From Pseudomonas sp. PB120 (GTDB lineage: Bacteria; Pseudomonadota; Gammaproteobacteria; Pseudomonadales; Pseudomonadaceae): DNA of 60,762 nucleotides. A program made the position numbers and the translations under genes. Position 1 is the stretch's first letter, and the number at the start of each line of letters is the position of its first letter. The stretch spans positions 1-60,762 of the forward strand of contig NZ_RWIN01000008.1 of assembly GCF_009761815.1 (NCBI RefSeq), written 5' to 3'. This document shows, in pieces, positions 1 through 9,023 of this stretch. Under the pieces are notes generated by a model. It made no database searches and was not told where the DNA came from. It saw nothing but the letters and a program-made list of their open reading frames with translations.

Positions 1-37
1 CGCAGCGCTCCCGTTTTTTGGGGCCGCTTCGCAGCCC

Positions 38-62
38 AGCGGGAGCAAGCTCCCTCGCCACA
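38..62. repeat. REP element (GGCGAGGGAGC subtype), left end cut by window
   Basis: The palindrome GGGAGCAAGCTCCC is followed by TCGCCACA. The 35 bases before it (a T-run, GGGGCCGCTTCGCAGCCC) are the reverse complement of the left half of the element at 16037-16167. This is therefore the right half of a two-REP element of the second subtype in this window; the left half lies outside. Confidence 0.75.
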
Positions 63-112
63 AAAGCCCTGATGCAAAAAATCACAAGAATAAAAAAGAT
101 CCGAGGTGTTGC

Positions 113-1465
113 ATGTCCGAGCTATCCGAAGCGCGCATCCCCGACGCACCCGCCATTCAGCGTTTGCCCCTTTTGCAACTGATCCTGGTCGGTCTGCAAC
201 ATGTTTTGCTGATGTACGGCGGAGCCATCGCGGTGCCGCTGATCATCGGACAGGCCGCTGGCCTGAGTCGTGAAGAAATCGCCTTTTTGATCAACGCCGA
301 CCTGCTGGTCGCCGGCATCGCCACCATCGTGCAATCGCTGGGCATCGGCCCGATGGGCATTCGCATGCCAGTGATGATGGGGGCCAGTTTCGCCGCCGTG
401 GGCAGCATGGTCGCCATGGCCGGCATGCCGGGCATCGGTCTGCAAGGGATCTTCGGTGCAACCATCGCCGCCGGTTTTTTCGGCATGCTCATCGCGCCGT
501 TCATGTCCAAGGTCGTGCGCTTCTTCCCGCCGCTGGTGACCGGCACCGTCATCACCTCGATCGGCTTGTCGCTGTTTCCCGTAGCCGTGAACTGGGCCGG
601 CGGTGGCGCTGGCGCAGCCCAATTCGGTTCGCCGATTTACCTGGCCATCGCCGCGATGGTGCTGGCCACGATTCTGCTGGTCCACCGCTTCATGCGCGGT
701 TTCTGGGTCAACATTTCCGTGCTGATCGGCATGTGCCTCGGGTACGTCGTCTGCGGGTTGATCGGTATGGTCGACCTCAGTGGCATGGCCCAGGCGCCCT
801 GGCTGCAGTTCGTCACGCCGCTGCATTTCGGCCTGCCGAAATTCGAACTCGCGCCGATTCTTTCGATGTGCCTCGTGGTGGTGATCATCTTCGTCGAATC
901 CACCGGCATGTTCCTCGCCCTAGGCAAAATCACCGGCCAGGAAGTCTGCCCGCGCATGCTGCGCCGCGGCTTGCTCTGTGATGCCGGCGCCTCGTTTGTC
1001 GCCGGCTTCTTCAACACCTTCACGCATTCCTCCTTCGCGCAGAACATCGGCCTGGTGCAGATGACCGGCGTGCGTTGCCGCTCGGTGACCATCGTCGCCG
1101 GCGGTTTGCTGGTGGTGCTGAGCCTGTTGCCGAAAGCCGCGTTCCTGGTGGCTTCGATTCCGCCGGCGGTGCTCGGTGGCGCTGCGATTGCGATGTTCGG
1201 GATGGTGGCCGCCACGGGCATCAAGATTCTGCAGGAAGCCGACATCGGCGACCGCCGCAACCAGTTGCTGGTGGCGGTGAGTATCGGCATGGGCCTGATC
1301 CCCGTGGTGCGCCCGGAGTTTTTCGCCCACCTGCCAGTGTGGATGAGCCCGATTACCCACAGCGGGATCGCAATGGCCACCCTCAGCGCCCTGTCGCTGA
1401 ACTTGTTGTTCAACATCCTGGGTGGCAAAGAACGCGCCGCGATAAACGACTGTCACGCGCACTGA
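113..1465 (+). CDS. NCS2-family nucleobase (purine/xanthine/uracil) permease
   Basis: Inner-membrane nucleobase:proton symporter of the NCS2 (UraA/XanQ/UacT) family; 450 residues is normal length. The N-terminal part has the QHVLLMYGG-AVP-type start of transmembrane helix 1 and the MGASF stretch typical of the family. The middle holds the EVCPR...GLLCDAGAS and N-T-F-THSSFAQNIG segment that matches the substrate-site signature of purine-type members. Hydrophobic helices run throughout. The ATG follows GAGGTG at a usual distance. Two Tsx-like nucleoside channels follow on the same strand, which supports a nucleobase or nucleoside salvage role. The choice between xanthine, urate and uracil cannot be made from motifs alone; I favour a purine. 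Confidence 0.88.
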   Translation: MSELSEARIPDAPAIQRLPLLQLILVGLQHVLLMYGGAIAVPLIIGQAAGLSREEIAFLINADLLVAGIATIVQSLGIGPMGIRMPVMMGASFAAVGSMVAMAGMPGIGLQGIFGATIAAGFFGMLIAPFMSKVVRFFPPLVTGTVITSIGLSLFPVAVNWAGGGAGAAQFGSPIYLAIAAMVLATILLVHRFMRGFWVNISVLIGMCLGYVVCGLIGMVDLSGMAQAPWLQFVTPLHFGLPKFELAPILSMCLVVVIIFVESTGMFLALGKITGQEVCPRMLRRGLLCDAGASFVAGFFNTFTHSSFAQNIGLVQMTGVRCRSVTIVAGGLLVVLSLLPKAAFLVASIPPAVLGGAAIAMFGMVAATGIKILQEADIGDRRNQLLVAVSIGMGLIPVVRPEFFAHLPVWMSPITHSGIAMATLSALSLNLLFNILGGKERAAINDCHAH

Positions 1466-1485
1466 CAGGTAACGACACGCTCCAC

Positions 1486-1587
1486 TGCAGGAACGAGCTT
1501 GCTCGCGATGGACCCGAGAGCACCTCGGGTATTCAGACAACACGCGTCATCGTTGACGACCATCGCGAGCGAGCTCGCTCCTACAGG
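1486..1587. repeat. REPIN (two inverted REP sequences)
   Basis: A left arm with GAGCTTGCTCGCGATGG and a right arm with CATCGCGAGCGAGCTCGC are arranged tail to tail about 50 bp apart. This is the common GTAGGAGCGAGC family; the left copy is slightly degenerate (GGAACG in place of GGAGCG). It lies between the permease and the first Tsx gene and could form a long hairpin in the transcript. Confidence 0.85.
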
Positions 1588-1635
1588 GGCGGGGCTGCCT
1601 GCGCCTTAAACAATAAAAACAAGAAGGAGCAACAG

Positions 1636-2421
1636 ATGATTCGGACACAGACAAACATGCTCTTGGGCAGTGGTCTTCTGGCCGCCAGTCACGCCATGGC
1701 CGGCGATTTATTGCTGTGGCAGACCAACAGCCTGAGTTACCTGTACGGCAAGGATTTCGCGGTCAACCCGCCGATCCAGCAGACGATCACCTTCGAACAC
1801 GCCGACCGCTGGAAGTATGGCGACAACTTCCTGTTCGTCGACAGCACCTACTACAACGGCGAAAAAGACCGCAACAAAGGCGTTCACGCCTATTACGGCG
1901 AGTTCAGCCCGCGCCTGTCCCTCGGCAAAATCCTCGACCGTCGCTTCGAGTTCGGCCCGATCAAGGATGTGTTACTGGCCATGACCTACGAGAATGGCGA
2001 AGACGACACCGAGGCCTACCTGATCGGCCCCGGGTTCGACCTCGCGGTACCGGGCTTCAACTTCTTCACCTTGAATTTCTACAATCGCCAGACCGAGGGC
2101 TCGCGCCCCGGCGATGATGTCTGGCAGATCACGCCAGCCTGGTCCTACACCCTGCCAGTGGGCAATTCGAGCCTGTTGATCGACGGCTACATCGACTGGG
2201 TCGTGGACAACAAGCAGAACGCCCATGGCACCTATCACGCCAACCTGCACTTCAACCCGCAGATCAAATACGACCTGGGCAAATCCCTGGGCTGTGGGGA
2301 AAAACAGGTGTACGTCGGCGTCGAGTACAGCTATTGGAAAGACAAATTCGGCATCGAAAACAACGCCCGCCTCGACACCCATGAGAACACCACCAGCCTG
2401 CTGGTGAAGGTGCATTTCTAA
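1636..2421 (+). CDS. Tsx-like nucleoside-specific outer-membrane channel (copy 1)
   Basis: 261-residue precursor. The ATG at 1636 is preceded by AAGGAG seven bases away. Residues 1-22 form a signal peptide ending in ASHAMA before GDLL. The mature part has the aromatic, Gly/Asp-rich alternation of a beta-barrel and ends in HF, the usual outer-membrane insertion signal. The segments YYGEFSPRLS, YLIGPGFDL and NFYNRQTEG resemble the Tsx/OmpK nucleoside-channel family. The inferred role is diffusion of nucleosides across the outer membrane, feeding the NCS2 permease just upstream. It is roughly 70% identical by eye to the next gene, so the two form a tandem duplication. Confidence 0.85.
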   Translation: MIRTQTNMLLGSGLLAASHAMAGDLLLWQTNSLSYLYGKDFAVNPPIQQTITFEHADRWKYGDNFLFVDSTYYNGEKDRNKGVHAYYGEFSPRLSLGKILDRRFEFGPIKDVLLAMTYENGEDDTEAYLIGPGFDLAVPGFNFFTLNFYNRQTEGSRPGDDVWQITPAWSYTLPVGNSSLLIDGYIDWVVDNKQNAHGTYHANLHFNPQIKYDLGKSLGCGEKQVYVGVEYSYWKDKFGIENNARLDTHENTTSLLVKVHF

Positions 2422-2797
2422 GATGGCCCGCAACCGTGCCCCAAACCTGTCGTCGGTGCGCTGTTGCGGGGCACTTGAGACCTGGCCAAGGAGTCAGTAT
2501 TCTCCGCGGCCGCCTGAATCCGCTTTAAAAAAAAGCCCGGATTTAATTCCTGACCAGAAAGCCAACTTATCCCGGCTCTGGACGGTACCAAGGCACTCCA
2601 AAACCCCTCTCAATCGACTGCTCTTGAGCCGCCGAACGGGAGTTTTTTTGTTTTTTGAAAGCCTTGGCTCAGCTCTTGCTAACAGCACTAAAGCTGACCG
2701 AATGGATGATTTTTTACAGCGACAGAAAAAGGCGCCACACCAGAGCGCCGACCTTAGAAAAAAAACGTGGAACCACCTACTTTTTGGGAGCAACCGA
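2422..2797. other. 376-bp spacer between the two Tsx genes
   Basis: No credible gene is seen; an open frame through this region is only an upstream extension of the second Tsx gene. The spacer holds two A-rich and T-rich runs (around 2526 and 2645) and presumably the promoter and leader of copy 2. I see no convincing intrinsic terminator or REP element here, although both other spacers of this cluster carry one. Confidence 0.5.
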
Positions 2798-3583
2798 ATG
2801 AAACGCACGTGCACTAGCCTGATGCTGGCGGGATCCTTGCTGGCCGGGGGCCAGGCCATGGCCGGCGACTTGCTGCAATGGCAGAACAACAGCCTGACCT
2901 ACCTTTATGGCAAGGACTTCCAGGTCAACCCGCGCATTCAGCAGACCGTGACCTTCGAACACGCCGATGGCTGGAAATATGGGGATAACTTCTTCTTCAT
3001 CGACAAGATCTTCTACAACGGCAAGCAAGACGCCTTTGCGGGCGAGAACACTTACTACGGCGAATTCAGCCCGCGCCTGTCGTTCGGCAAGATCTTCGAC
3101 CAGAAGCTGGAGTTCGGGCCAGTCAAAGACGTGCTGTTGGCCATGACCTATGAGTTCGGCGAGAACGATACCGAGTCGTACCTCATCGGTCCTGGCTTTG
3201 ACCTGGCCATTCCGGGCTTCGATTACTTCCAGCTGAACTTCTACAACCGTCAGACCGAAGGCAGCCGCGCGGGTGACGATGTCTGGCAAATCACTCCGGT
3301 GTGGTCCTACACCATCCCGGTCGGCGACTCGAACATCCTGATCGACGGTTTCATGGACTGGGTCGTCGACAATGACGTGAACAAAAAAGGCGAATACCAC
3401 GCCAACCTGCACTTCAATCCGCAGATCAAGTACGACCTGGGCAAGGCGCTGAGCCTGGGCGAAAAGCAGTTGTACGTCGGTGTTGAGTACGACTACTGGA
3501 AAAACAAGTACGGGATTGAAGACAGCCAGGGCTTCAAGACCGATCAGAGCACGACGAGCTTCCTGGTGAAGTTCCACTTCTGA
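2798..3583 (+). CDS. Tsx-like nucleoside-specific outer-membrane channel (copy 2)
   Basis: 261 residues, exactly the length of copy 1. The ATG at 2798 has GGGAG eight bases upstream; the longer open frame upstream has no such signal and would destroy the signal peptide. Residues 1-22 are a signal peptide ending GGQAMA. The mature barrel keeps DNTYYGEFSPRLS-like, YLIGPGFDL and NFYNRQTEG blocks and a terminal FHF. Differences from copy 1 are spread through loop-like positions (for example the Asn/Lys-rich stretch near residues 75-85), which could alter ligand preference. Copy 2 has its own long spacer, so independent expression is likely. Confidence 0.85.
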   Translation: MKRTCTSLMLAGSLLAGGQAMAGDLLQWQNNSLTYLYGKDFQVNPRIQQTVTFEHADGWKYGDNFFFIDKIFYNGKQDAFAGENTYYGEFSPRLSFGKIFDQKLEFGPVKDVLLAMTYEFGENDTESYLIGPGFDLAIPGFDYFQLNFYNRQTEGSRAGDDVWQITPVWSYTIPVGDSNILIDGFMDWVVDNDVNKKGEYHANLHFNPQIKYDLGKALSLGEKQLYVGVEYDYWKNKYGIEDSQGFKTDQSTTSFLVKFHF

Positions 3584-3602
3584 TCTGAAAAACATTGCAA
3601 CT

Positions 3603-3702
3603 TGTAGGAGCGAGCTTGCTCGCGATGGATTTGAAGACGACGCGTTTATTCAGGAAACACGCGTTTTCGTTAACGTCCATCGCGAGCAAGCTCGCTCCTA
3701 CA
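3603..3702. repeat. REPIN (two inverted REP sequences)
   Basis: The left REP reads GTAGGAGCGAGCTTGCTCG and the right REP is its reverse complement, separated by about 48 bp. It sits between the Tsx copy 2 stop and the stop of the convergent patatin gene, where it may act as a bidirectional transcript boundary. Confidence 0.9.
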
Positions 3703-3725
3703 GGCGAATGGCCACACCGCAAATT

Positions 3726-4898
3726 TCAAGCCGTAACCACAGGCTCCACCAACCCGAGAAACCGGCAAATTTCATCCCGCTTGGCCAACGCATCCCGCCG
3801 CCCAAGGTCGATCAATTCGCTGCAATACCCCGCCTCGAACAGCAGATAACTCAACACCCCCGCCCCGCTCGTCTTGGTCGCACCCGGCCCGCGCAAGAAC
3901 AGGCGCAATGCCGCAGGCAATTCCTGCCGATGCCGCGCCGCGATCTCATCGATCGGCTGACTCGGCGAAATCACCAGCACGTCCACCGGTGCCACACCCA
4001 GCGCACGGGTCGGCGTACCGTCCGGCATCAGGTGACTGAATTGATTCAGACGCTGCAACAACTCGATGTCGCTTTCCAGGCTGTCGATGAACGTACTGTT
4101 GAGCATGTGCCCGCCGATCTGCGCCAGGGTTGGCTGTTGACCGGTGTACGCGCGTTGCAGCGGCTGCTGCGGATCGACCCCGCGAGGGTTGCCGCTGACG
4201 CCCACCACCAGCACTCGACTGGCACCCAGGTGCAGGGCCGGGCTGATGGGGGCGGATTGGCGCACCGCGCCGTCGCCGAAATACTCTTCGCCGATTTTCA
4301 CCGGGGCAAACAACAGGGGAATGGCAGAACTGGCGAGCAGATGGTCGACGGTCAATTGTGTCGGAATGCCGATCCGCCGATGGCGCAACCAGGCATTGAT
4401 GGTGCCGCCACCCTGATAGAACGTGACGGCTTGCCCGGACTCGTAACCAAATGCCGTGACCGCGACCGCCTGCAATTGCTTTTGCGCAATGGCCTCGGCG
4501 ATGCCGGTCATGTGCAGTTTGTCGTTGAGCAACCCGCGCAGCGGCGAGCTGTTGAGCAACGCCACCGGCACCTGTGCGCCTATCCCGAGCAGACTGTGGC
4601 CCACGAAACGGCTGGCCTGATGGATCACCCCTGGCCAGTCGCTGCGCAGCACCAGATGGCTGCGAAAACCCTGCCAGAAGGCGGTCAGGCGCTCGATGGC
4701 GCCGCGGAAGTCCATTGCCCCACTGGCGAGGCTGACGGCATTGATCGCACCGGCGGAAGTGCCGACGATCACCGGAAACGGATTGCTCGCGCCGAACGGC
4801 AACAGCTCGGCAATCGCCGCCAGCACACCCACCTGATAAGCCGCCCGAGCCCCGCCGCCGGAAAGAATCAACCCTGTAACCGGTTCAGCTGGACTCAT
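3726..4898 (-). CDS. Patatin-like phospholipase (RssA-type)
   Basis: 390-residue serine lipase or acyl hydrolase of the patatin family. The oxyanion-hole motif GGGAR is at residues 14-18, the nucleophile motif G-T-S-A-G has Ser48, and the catalytic Asp is in DGA at 209-211, so the Ser-Asp dyad is complete. There is no signal peptide, which fits a cytoplasmic or membrane-associated enzyme. It is followed upstream, on the same strand, by the lipid A acyltransferase gene with a 31-base gap, so co-transcription is plausible and both act on membrane lipids. The C-terminal third beyond about residue 290 matches no motif I recognise. Confidence 0.85.
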   Translation of the reverse strand: MSPAEPVTGLILSGGGARAAYQVGVLAAIAELLPFGASNPFPVIVGTSAGAINAVSLASGAMDFRGAIERLTAFWQGFRSHLVLRSDWPGVIHQASRFVGHSLLGIGAQVPVALLNSSPLRGLLNDKLHMTGIAEAIAQKQLQAVAVTAFGYESGQAVTFYQGGGTINAWLRHRRIGIPTQLTVDHLLASSAIPLLFAPVKIGEEYFGDGAVRQSAPISPALHLGASRVLVVGVSGNPRGVDPQQPLQRAYTGQQPTLAQIGGHMLNSTFIDSLESDIELLQRLNQFSHLMPDGTPTRALGVAPVDVLVISPSQPIDEIAARHRQELPAALRLFLRGPGATKTSGAGVLSYLLFEAGYCSELIDLGRRDALAKRDEICRFLGLVEPVVTA

Positions 4899-4929
4899 CG
4901 CAACACTCCATGGTGCTTAAAGGATTGGA

Positions 4930-5862
4930 TCAACCGCGTTTCGGGTACAGCTTCGGCTCGCCCGGCGGGCGGCTCTTGAAGCGGCGATGGGCCCAGAGGT
5001 ATTGCTCCGGGCACTCACGCAGGACGCCTTCGACCCACTGATTGATCCGCAGGCAATCGGCCTCTTCGGTTTCGCCGGGGAAACCTTCGAGCGGCGCATG
5101 GATCACCAGGCGATAACCACTGCCATCCGCCAGACGCTCCTGGGTGAACGGCACCACCAGCGCCTTGCCCAATCGGGCAAATTTGCTGGTAGCCGTGACC
5201 GTTGCCGCCTGAATCCCGAACAACGGCACGAAAATGCTTTGCTTGGCGCCGTAGTCCTGATCCGGTGCGTACCAGATCGCCCGGCCGGCCCGCAGCAGCT
5301 TGAGCATGCCGCGCACGTCTTCGCGCTCGACGGCCAGCGAGTCGACGTTGTGGCGCTCGCGGCCACTGCGCTGGATGTAATCGAACAGCGGGTTCTTGTG
5401 CTCGCGGTACATGCCGTCGATGGTGTGCTGCTGACCGAGCAACGCCGCGCCTATTTCCAGCGTGGTGAAATGCACCGCCATCAGAATCACGCCCTTGCCT
5501 TCGCGCTGGGCCTTCTTCAGATGCTCCAGCCCTTCAACGTGGGCGAGTTTGGCCAGGCGCTGGCGTGACCACCACCAACTCATCGCCATCTCGAAAAAAG
5601 CGATGCCGGTGAAGGCGAAGTTTTCCTTGAGCAGGCGTTTGCGCTCAGCCGCGGATTTTTCGGGGAAACACAGTTCGAGATTGCGCTTGGCGATGCGCCG
5701 CCTGTCGCCGGCCACGCGGTACATCAATGCACCGAGAGCTCGACCGATAAACAGCAACGCCGGATACGGCAACTGGACAATCAGCCACAACAGCCCCAAG
5801 CCGCACCACAGCGGCCAGAAACGTGGAGAAAGAAATGCTGTTCGAAACCGCGGGCGATCCAT
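4930..5862 (-). CDS. lpxL: Lipid A biosynthesis (lysophospholipid) acyltransferase, HtrB/LpxL family
   Basis: 310 residues from the ATG at 5862 (MDRPRFRTAF). Open frame continues far upstream, but that part overlaps the divergent minC gene and looks non-coding. A hydrophobic anchor spans residues 16-40, followed by the acyltransferase motif H-F-T-T-L-E (His131/Glu136, the HX4(D/E) dyad) and a late FVPLFG...PFTQER region. LpxL/HtrB enzymes add a secondary lauroyl-type chain to Kdo2-lipid IVA at the inner membrane. It is divergent from minC with a 118-bp shared upstream region. The choice between LpxL and LpxM-type specificity is inferred only. Confidence 0.86.
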   Translation of the reverse strand: MDRPRFRTAFLSPRFWPLWCGLGLLWLIVQLPYPALLFIGRALGALMYRVAGDRRRIAKRNLELCFPEKSAAERKRLLKENFAFTGIAFFEMAMSWWWSRQRLAKLAHVEGLEHLKKAQREGKGVILMAVHFTTLEIGAALLGQQHTIDGMYREHKNPLFDYIQRSGRERHNVDSLAVEREDVRGMLKLLRAGRAIWYAPDQDYGAKQSIFVPLFGIQAATVTATSKFARLGKALVVPFTQERLADGSGYRLVIHAPLEGFPGETEEADCLRINQWVEGVLRECPEQYLWAHRRFKSRPPGEPKLYPKRG

Positions 5863-5980
5863 TAAAGCTTCCGATAAGACAAGGGCCGCGCATTCTACAT
5901 CGTTCGACCCGGCTTGCGGCTCGCGGGCGTTCTCGTTATAAGTCTCGGCACTTTCCGTGACAAGCCGTTGTATGCCGACC

Positions 5981-6718
5981 ATGAGCCAAACCGAATCGCT
6001 AGACCAAGATCCCGTGTTCCAGTTGAAGGGCAGCATGCTCGCCATTACGGTGCTGGAGCTGGCCCGCAACGACCTCGAGAGCCTCGATCGGCAGCTGGCC
6101 GCCAAAGTCGCCCAGGCGCCCAACTTTTTCAGTAACGCCCCGCTGGTACTGGCGCTGGACAAGCTTCCGGCCAGTGAAGGTGCCGTCGATCTGCCGGGGC
6201 TGATGCGCGTGTGCCGCCAGCACGGCTTGCGCACCCTGGCCATCCGCGCCAGCCGCATCGAAGACATTGCCGCCGCCATCGCCGTCGACTTGCCGGTGCT
6301 GCCGCCGTCCGGCGCGCGGGAACGTGCGCTGGACCCGTTCGAAAGCCAGGTGAAGAAAAAACCGGAAAAACCAGCGGAACCGTTGGTCAAGCCGACCAAA
6401 ATCATCACCTCGCCCGTACGCGGCGGCCAGCAGATCTATGCCCAGGGTTGCGATCTGGTGGTGACTTCCTCGGTCAGCCCAGGGGCGGAACTTCTCGCCG
6501 ACGGGAACATCCATGTATACGGCCCAATGCGCGGTCGAGTATTGGCCGGAGTCAAAGGTGATACGAAAGCCAGGATTTTCTGTCAGCAAATGAGCGCTGA
6601 ACTGGTGTCCATCGCAGGCCATTACAAGGTTTCCGAAGATCTGCGCCGCGATCCGTTATGGGGCTCCGGCGTGCAAGTGAGTCTGTCGGGCGATGTGTTG
6701 AACATCATTCGGCTTTAA
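5981..6718 (+). CDS. minC: Septum site-determining protein MinC
   Basis: 245 residues starting [10 protein letters not shown]; upstream in-frame starts at 5957 and 5972 add residues not expected in the family. The N-terminal MinC_N domain covers about residues 10-105, then a Lys/Pro/Glu-rich linker ([10 protein letters not shown]), then the C-terminal beta-helix (about 135-245) with the repeated G-rich turns [22 protein letters not shown] and GVKGD. It blocks FtsZ assembly away from mid-cell and is recruited by MinD. The ATG lies 118 bp from the divergent lpxL start. minD follows after an unusually long 201-bp gap. Confidence 0.97.
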   Translation: MSQTESLDQDPVFQLKGSMLAITVLELARNDLESLDRQLAAKVAQAPNFFSNAPLVLALDKLPASEGAVDLPGLMRVCRQHGLRTLAIRASRIEDIAAAIAVDLPVLPPSGARERALDPFESQVKKKPEKPAEPLVKPTKIITSPVRGGQQIYAQGCDLVVTSSVSPGAELLADGNIHVYGPMRGRVLAGVKGDTKARIFCQQMSAELVSIAGHYKVSEDLRRDPLWGSGVQVSLSGDVLNIIRL

Positions 6719-6919
6719 CGGATACTGCCGCATTTTCCAAGCATCTCTAAAACGTAGCGAAAACGGCTCAAACGAAGTAGGAAAAAGGCCAAGAGCAGTG
6801 TTTACCGGAGGTAAGCGCCGCCCCAGGACCCGATTCCACCAAGGCTGTCCGACTGCAGTAGTTTTTCAAGAGATGTTTTTCAGGGGCTAAAAGTCCTTTT
6901 TCCTTAGGGGTGAAACACC

Positions 6920-7732
6920 TTGGCCAAGATTCTCGTGGTTACATCCGGCAAGGGTGGTGTGGGTAAGACCACCACCAGCGCCGCTATCGGTACCGGCCTC
7001 GCTTTGCGCGGTCACAAAACAGTCATCGTCGACTTCGACGTCGGTTTGCGTAACCTCGACCTGATCATGGGTTGCGAGCGTCGCGTGGTGTATGACTTCG
7101 TCAACGTCGTCAACGGCGAAGCCAACCTGCAACAAGCCCTGATCAAAGACAAACGCCTGGAAAACCTCTACGTACTGGCCGCCAGTCAGACCCGCGATAA
7201 AGACGCGCTGACCGTCGAAGGCGTGGAAAAAGTGCTGATGGCACTTAAAGAAGATTTCGAATTCGTGGTGTGCGATTCGCCTGCGGGCATCGAGAAAGGC
7301 GCCCACCTGGCCATGTACTTCGCCGACGAAGCGATTATCGTGACCAACCCGGAAGTGTCGTCGGTGCGTGACTCGGACCGCATGCTGGGCCTGCTGGCCA
7401 GCAAGTCGCGCCGCGCTGAAAACGGCGAAGAGCCGATCAAGGAACACTTGCTGCTGACCCGCTACAACCCGCAACGCGTGAGCGACGGGGAGATGCTGGG
7501 CGTCGAAGACGTCAAGGAAATTCTCGCCGTGACCCTGCTGGGTGTGATTCCTGAGTCCCAGGCGGTCCTCAAGGCTTCCAACTCTGGCGTACCGGTGATT
7601 CTCGACGACCAGAGCGACGCCGGCCAGGCGTACAGCGATGCGGTCGATCGCCTGCTGGGCAAAACCGTGGAGCATCGGTTTCTCGATGTGACGAAGAAAG
7701 GATTCTTTGAGCGTCTGTTTGGAGGCCGGTAA
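6920..7732 (+). CDS. minD: Septum site-determining ATPase MinD
   Basis: 270 residues. The start codon is TTG at 6920 preceded by TAGGGGTGA; no ATG gives the expected [14 protein letters not shown]-terminus. The deviant Walker A motif KGGVGKTT is at residues 11-18, with the signature Lys11, and the switch Asp lies in DFDVGLRN near 38-45. The C-terminal membrane-targeting helix is [12 protein letters not shown]. It is a membrane-cycling ATPase that carries MinC and is stimulated by MinE. Its stop codon TAA shares one base with the minE ATG (TAATG), indicating translational coupling. Confidence 0.97.
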   Translation: MAKILVVTSGKGGVGKTTTSAAIGTGLALRGHKTVIVDFDVGLRNLDLIMGCERRVVYDFVNVVNGEANLQQALIKDKRLENLYVLAASQTRDKDALTVEGVEKVLMALKEDFEFVVCDSPAGIEKGAHLAMYFADEAIIVTNPEVSSVRDSDRMLGLLASKSRRAENGEEPIKEHLLLTRYNPQRVSDGEMLGVEDVKEILAVTLLGVIPESQAVLKASNSGVPVILDDQSDAGQAYSDAVDRLLGKTVEHRFLDVTKKGFFERLFGGR

Positions 7733-7986
7733 TGAACATTTTTGACTTCTTTCGTGCTAACAAGAAGCCAAGTACCGCCTCGGTAGCGAAAGAGCGTCTA
7801 CAGATCATCGTGGCGCATGAGCGCGGCCAACGCAGTACGCCGGATTACTTGCCAGCCTTGCAGAAGGAACTGGTTGAAGTCATCCGCAAGTACGTCAATA
7901 TCGGGTCCGATGACGTGCACGTCGCCCTGGAAAACCAGGGTAGCTGCTCGATTCTGGAACTCAATATCACCCTGCCTGACCGCTAG
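7732..7986 (+). CDS. minE: Cell division topological specificity factor MinE
   Basis: 84 residues, the normal size. The N-terminal [12 protein letters not shown] membrane or MinD-contact segment is followed by the anti-MinCD helix ([12 protein letters not shown]) and the C-terminal topological specificity domain ([16 protein letters not shown]). It stimulates MinD ATPase and sets the oscillation that places the septum at mid-cell. It overlaps minD by one base and is the last gene of the min operon before a REPIN. Confidence 0.97.
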   Translation: MNIFDFFRANKKPSTASVAKERLQIIVAHERGQRSTPDYLPALQKELVEVIRKYVNIGSDDVHVALENQGSCSILELNITLPDR

Positions 7987-8031
7987 TCGGTCAGTCGGGA
8001 GCCACGGCGGCTCAAGCTTTCCTGCTTTTAC

Positions 8032-8115
8032 TGTAGGAGCGAGCTTGCTCGCGAAGGTGTGCCAGTCGACATCAATGTGACTGATACACCCTCGCGAGCA
8101 AGCTCGCTCCTACAG
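8032..8115. repeat. REPIN (two inverted REP sequences)
   Basis: CTGTAGGAGCGAGCTTGCTC and its inverted partner flank about 35 bp. It sits between minE and the pseudouridine synthase gene, separating the min operon from the next transcription unit. Confidence 0.9.
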
Positions 8116-8165
8116 TGGGGGCAGGGGCTTGAGCCGCCGTTGGCGTTTGTTACGAGGCTGTTTTA

Positions 8166-8801
8166 ATGCCGCTGTCCAACATCCGCATCATCCATCAGGA
8201 CGCCGCCGTACTGGTGGTGAATAAACCGACCCTGCTGCTCTCCGTGCCCGGCCGGGCCGATGACAACAAGGATTGCCTGATTACCCGCCTGCAAGAAAAC
8301 GGCTACCCGGAAGCACGAATCGTCCATCGCCTGGATTGGGAAACCTCCGGCATCATTCTGCTGGCCCGCGACCCGGACACTCATCGCGAACTGTCTCGGC
8401 AATTTCACGACCGTGAAACGGAAAAGGCCTACACCGCCCTGTGCTGGGGTCAACCGGAACTGGACAGCGGCAGCATTGACCTGCCCCTGCGTTACGATCC
8501 GCCGACCAAGCCGCGCCATGTGGTGGACCATGAATTCGGCAAACATGCACTGACCTACTGGCGCGTGCTGGAGCGCTGCGGCGACTGGTGCCGTGTCGAA
8601 CTGACACCGATCACGGGACGCTCCCATCAGCTGCGCGTGCACATGCTGTCCATCGGCCACCCGCTACTGGGCGACGGGCTGTACGCCCACGAACAGGCGC
8701 TGGCCGCCTGGCCACGACTGTGCCTGCACGCGAGCATGCTCAGCTTCACTCACCCGCAAAGCGGCGAACGCCTGCGTTTCGAGTGCCCGGCCCCGTTCTA
8801 G
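8166..8801 (+). CDS. rluA: RluA-family pseudouridine synthase (RluA-like)
   Basis: 211 residues, close to E. coli RluA and lacking the N-terminal S4 domain of RluC/RluD. The catalytic loop is H-R-L-D-W-E-T-S-G (residues 54-62) with nucleophile Asp57. Further family blocks are EKAY near residue 92 and GRSHQLRVHMLSIGHP near 150-165. RluA modifies 23S rRNA U746 and some tRNAs (U32). The position after minCDE and before apeB fits the gene order I recall for P. aeruginosa. The specificity call rests on length and overall likeness. Confidence 0.88.
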   Translation: MPLSNIRIIHQDAAVLVVNKPTLLLSVPGRADDNKDCLITRLQENGYPEARIVHRLDWETSGIILLARDPDTHRELSRQFHDRETEKAYTALCWGQPELDSGSIDLPLRYDPPTKPRHVVDHEFGKHALTYWRVLERCGDWCRVELTPITGRSHQLRVHMLSIGHPLLGDGLYAHEQALAAWPRLCLHASMLSFTHPQSGERLRFECPAPF

Positions 8802-8820
8802 GCATCAACACATCACTCCC

Positions 8821-8935
8821 TGTAGGAGCGAGCCTGCTCCGGGCGGCGTTCCGACGATGGTCGCAAACGATAATGCTGGGTGCCTGACTCCCAGCGGCGC
8901 CCTCAAGTTCATCGCGAGCGAGCTCGCTCCTACAT
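8821..8935. repeat. REPIN with a degenerate left arm
   Basis: The left REP reads GTAGGAGCGAGCCTGCTCC and then diverges (GGGCGG instead of the usual GCGATGG). The right REP CATCGCGAGCGAGCTCGC is intact. The element lies between rluA and apeB. The mismatch suggests an ageing copy no longer able to form the full hairpin. Confidence 0.75.
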
Positions 8936-9023
8936 GGATCACCAATCGACGCGAGACTGTGACCCCGCCGCCAATTCTCTGGCCAATACGGTAAACTGGC
9001 GCCATTGCTGTCTGGAGCTACGT

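Noticed and set aside
122..826. 234-codon open frame on the minus strand over the NCS2 permease
   Set aside because: Antisense shadow of a clear transporter; composition is rich in His/Asp/Gln/Gly as expected from a GC-rich reverse frame.
3708..4979. 423-codon open frame on the plus strand across the patatin gene
   Set aside because: Patatin catalytic Ser and Asp motifs on the minus strand settle the coding strand.
6719..6919. Possible small gene or RNA between minC and minD
   Set aside because: 201 bp without an open frame or clear structure; treated as a long intra-operon spacer with a possible separate minD promoter.
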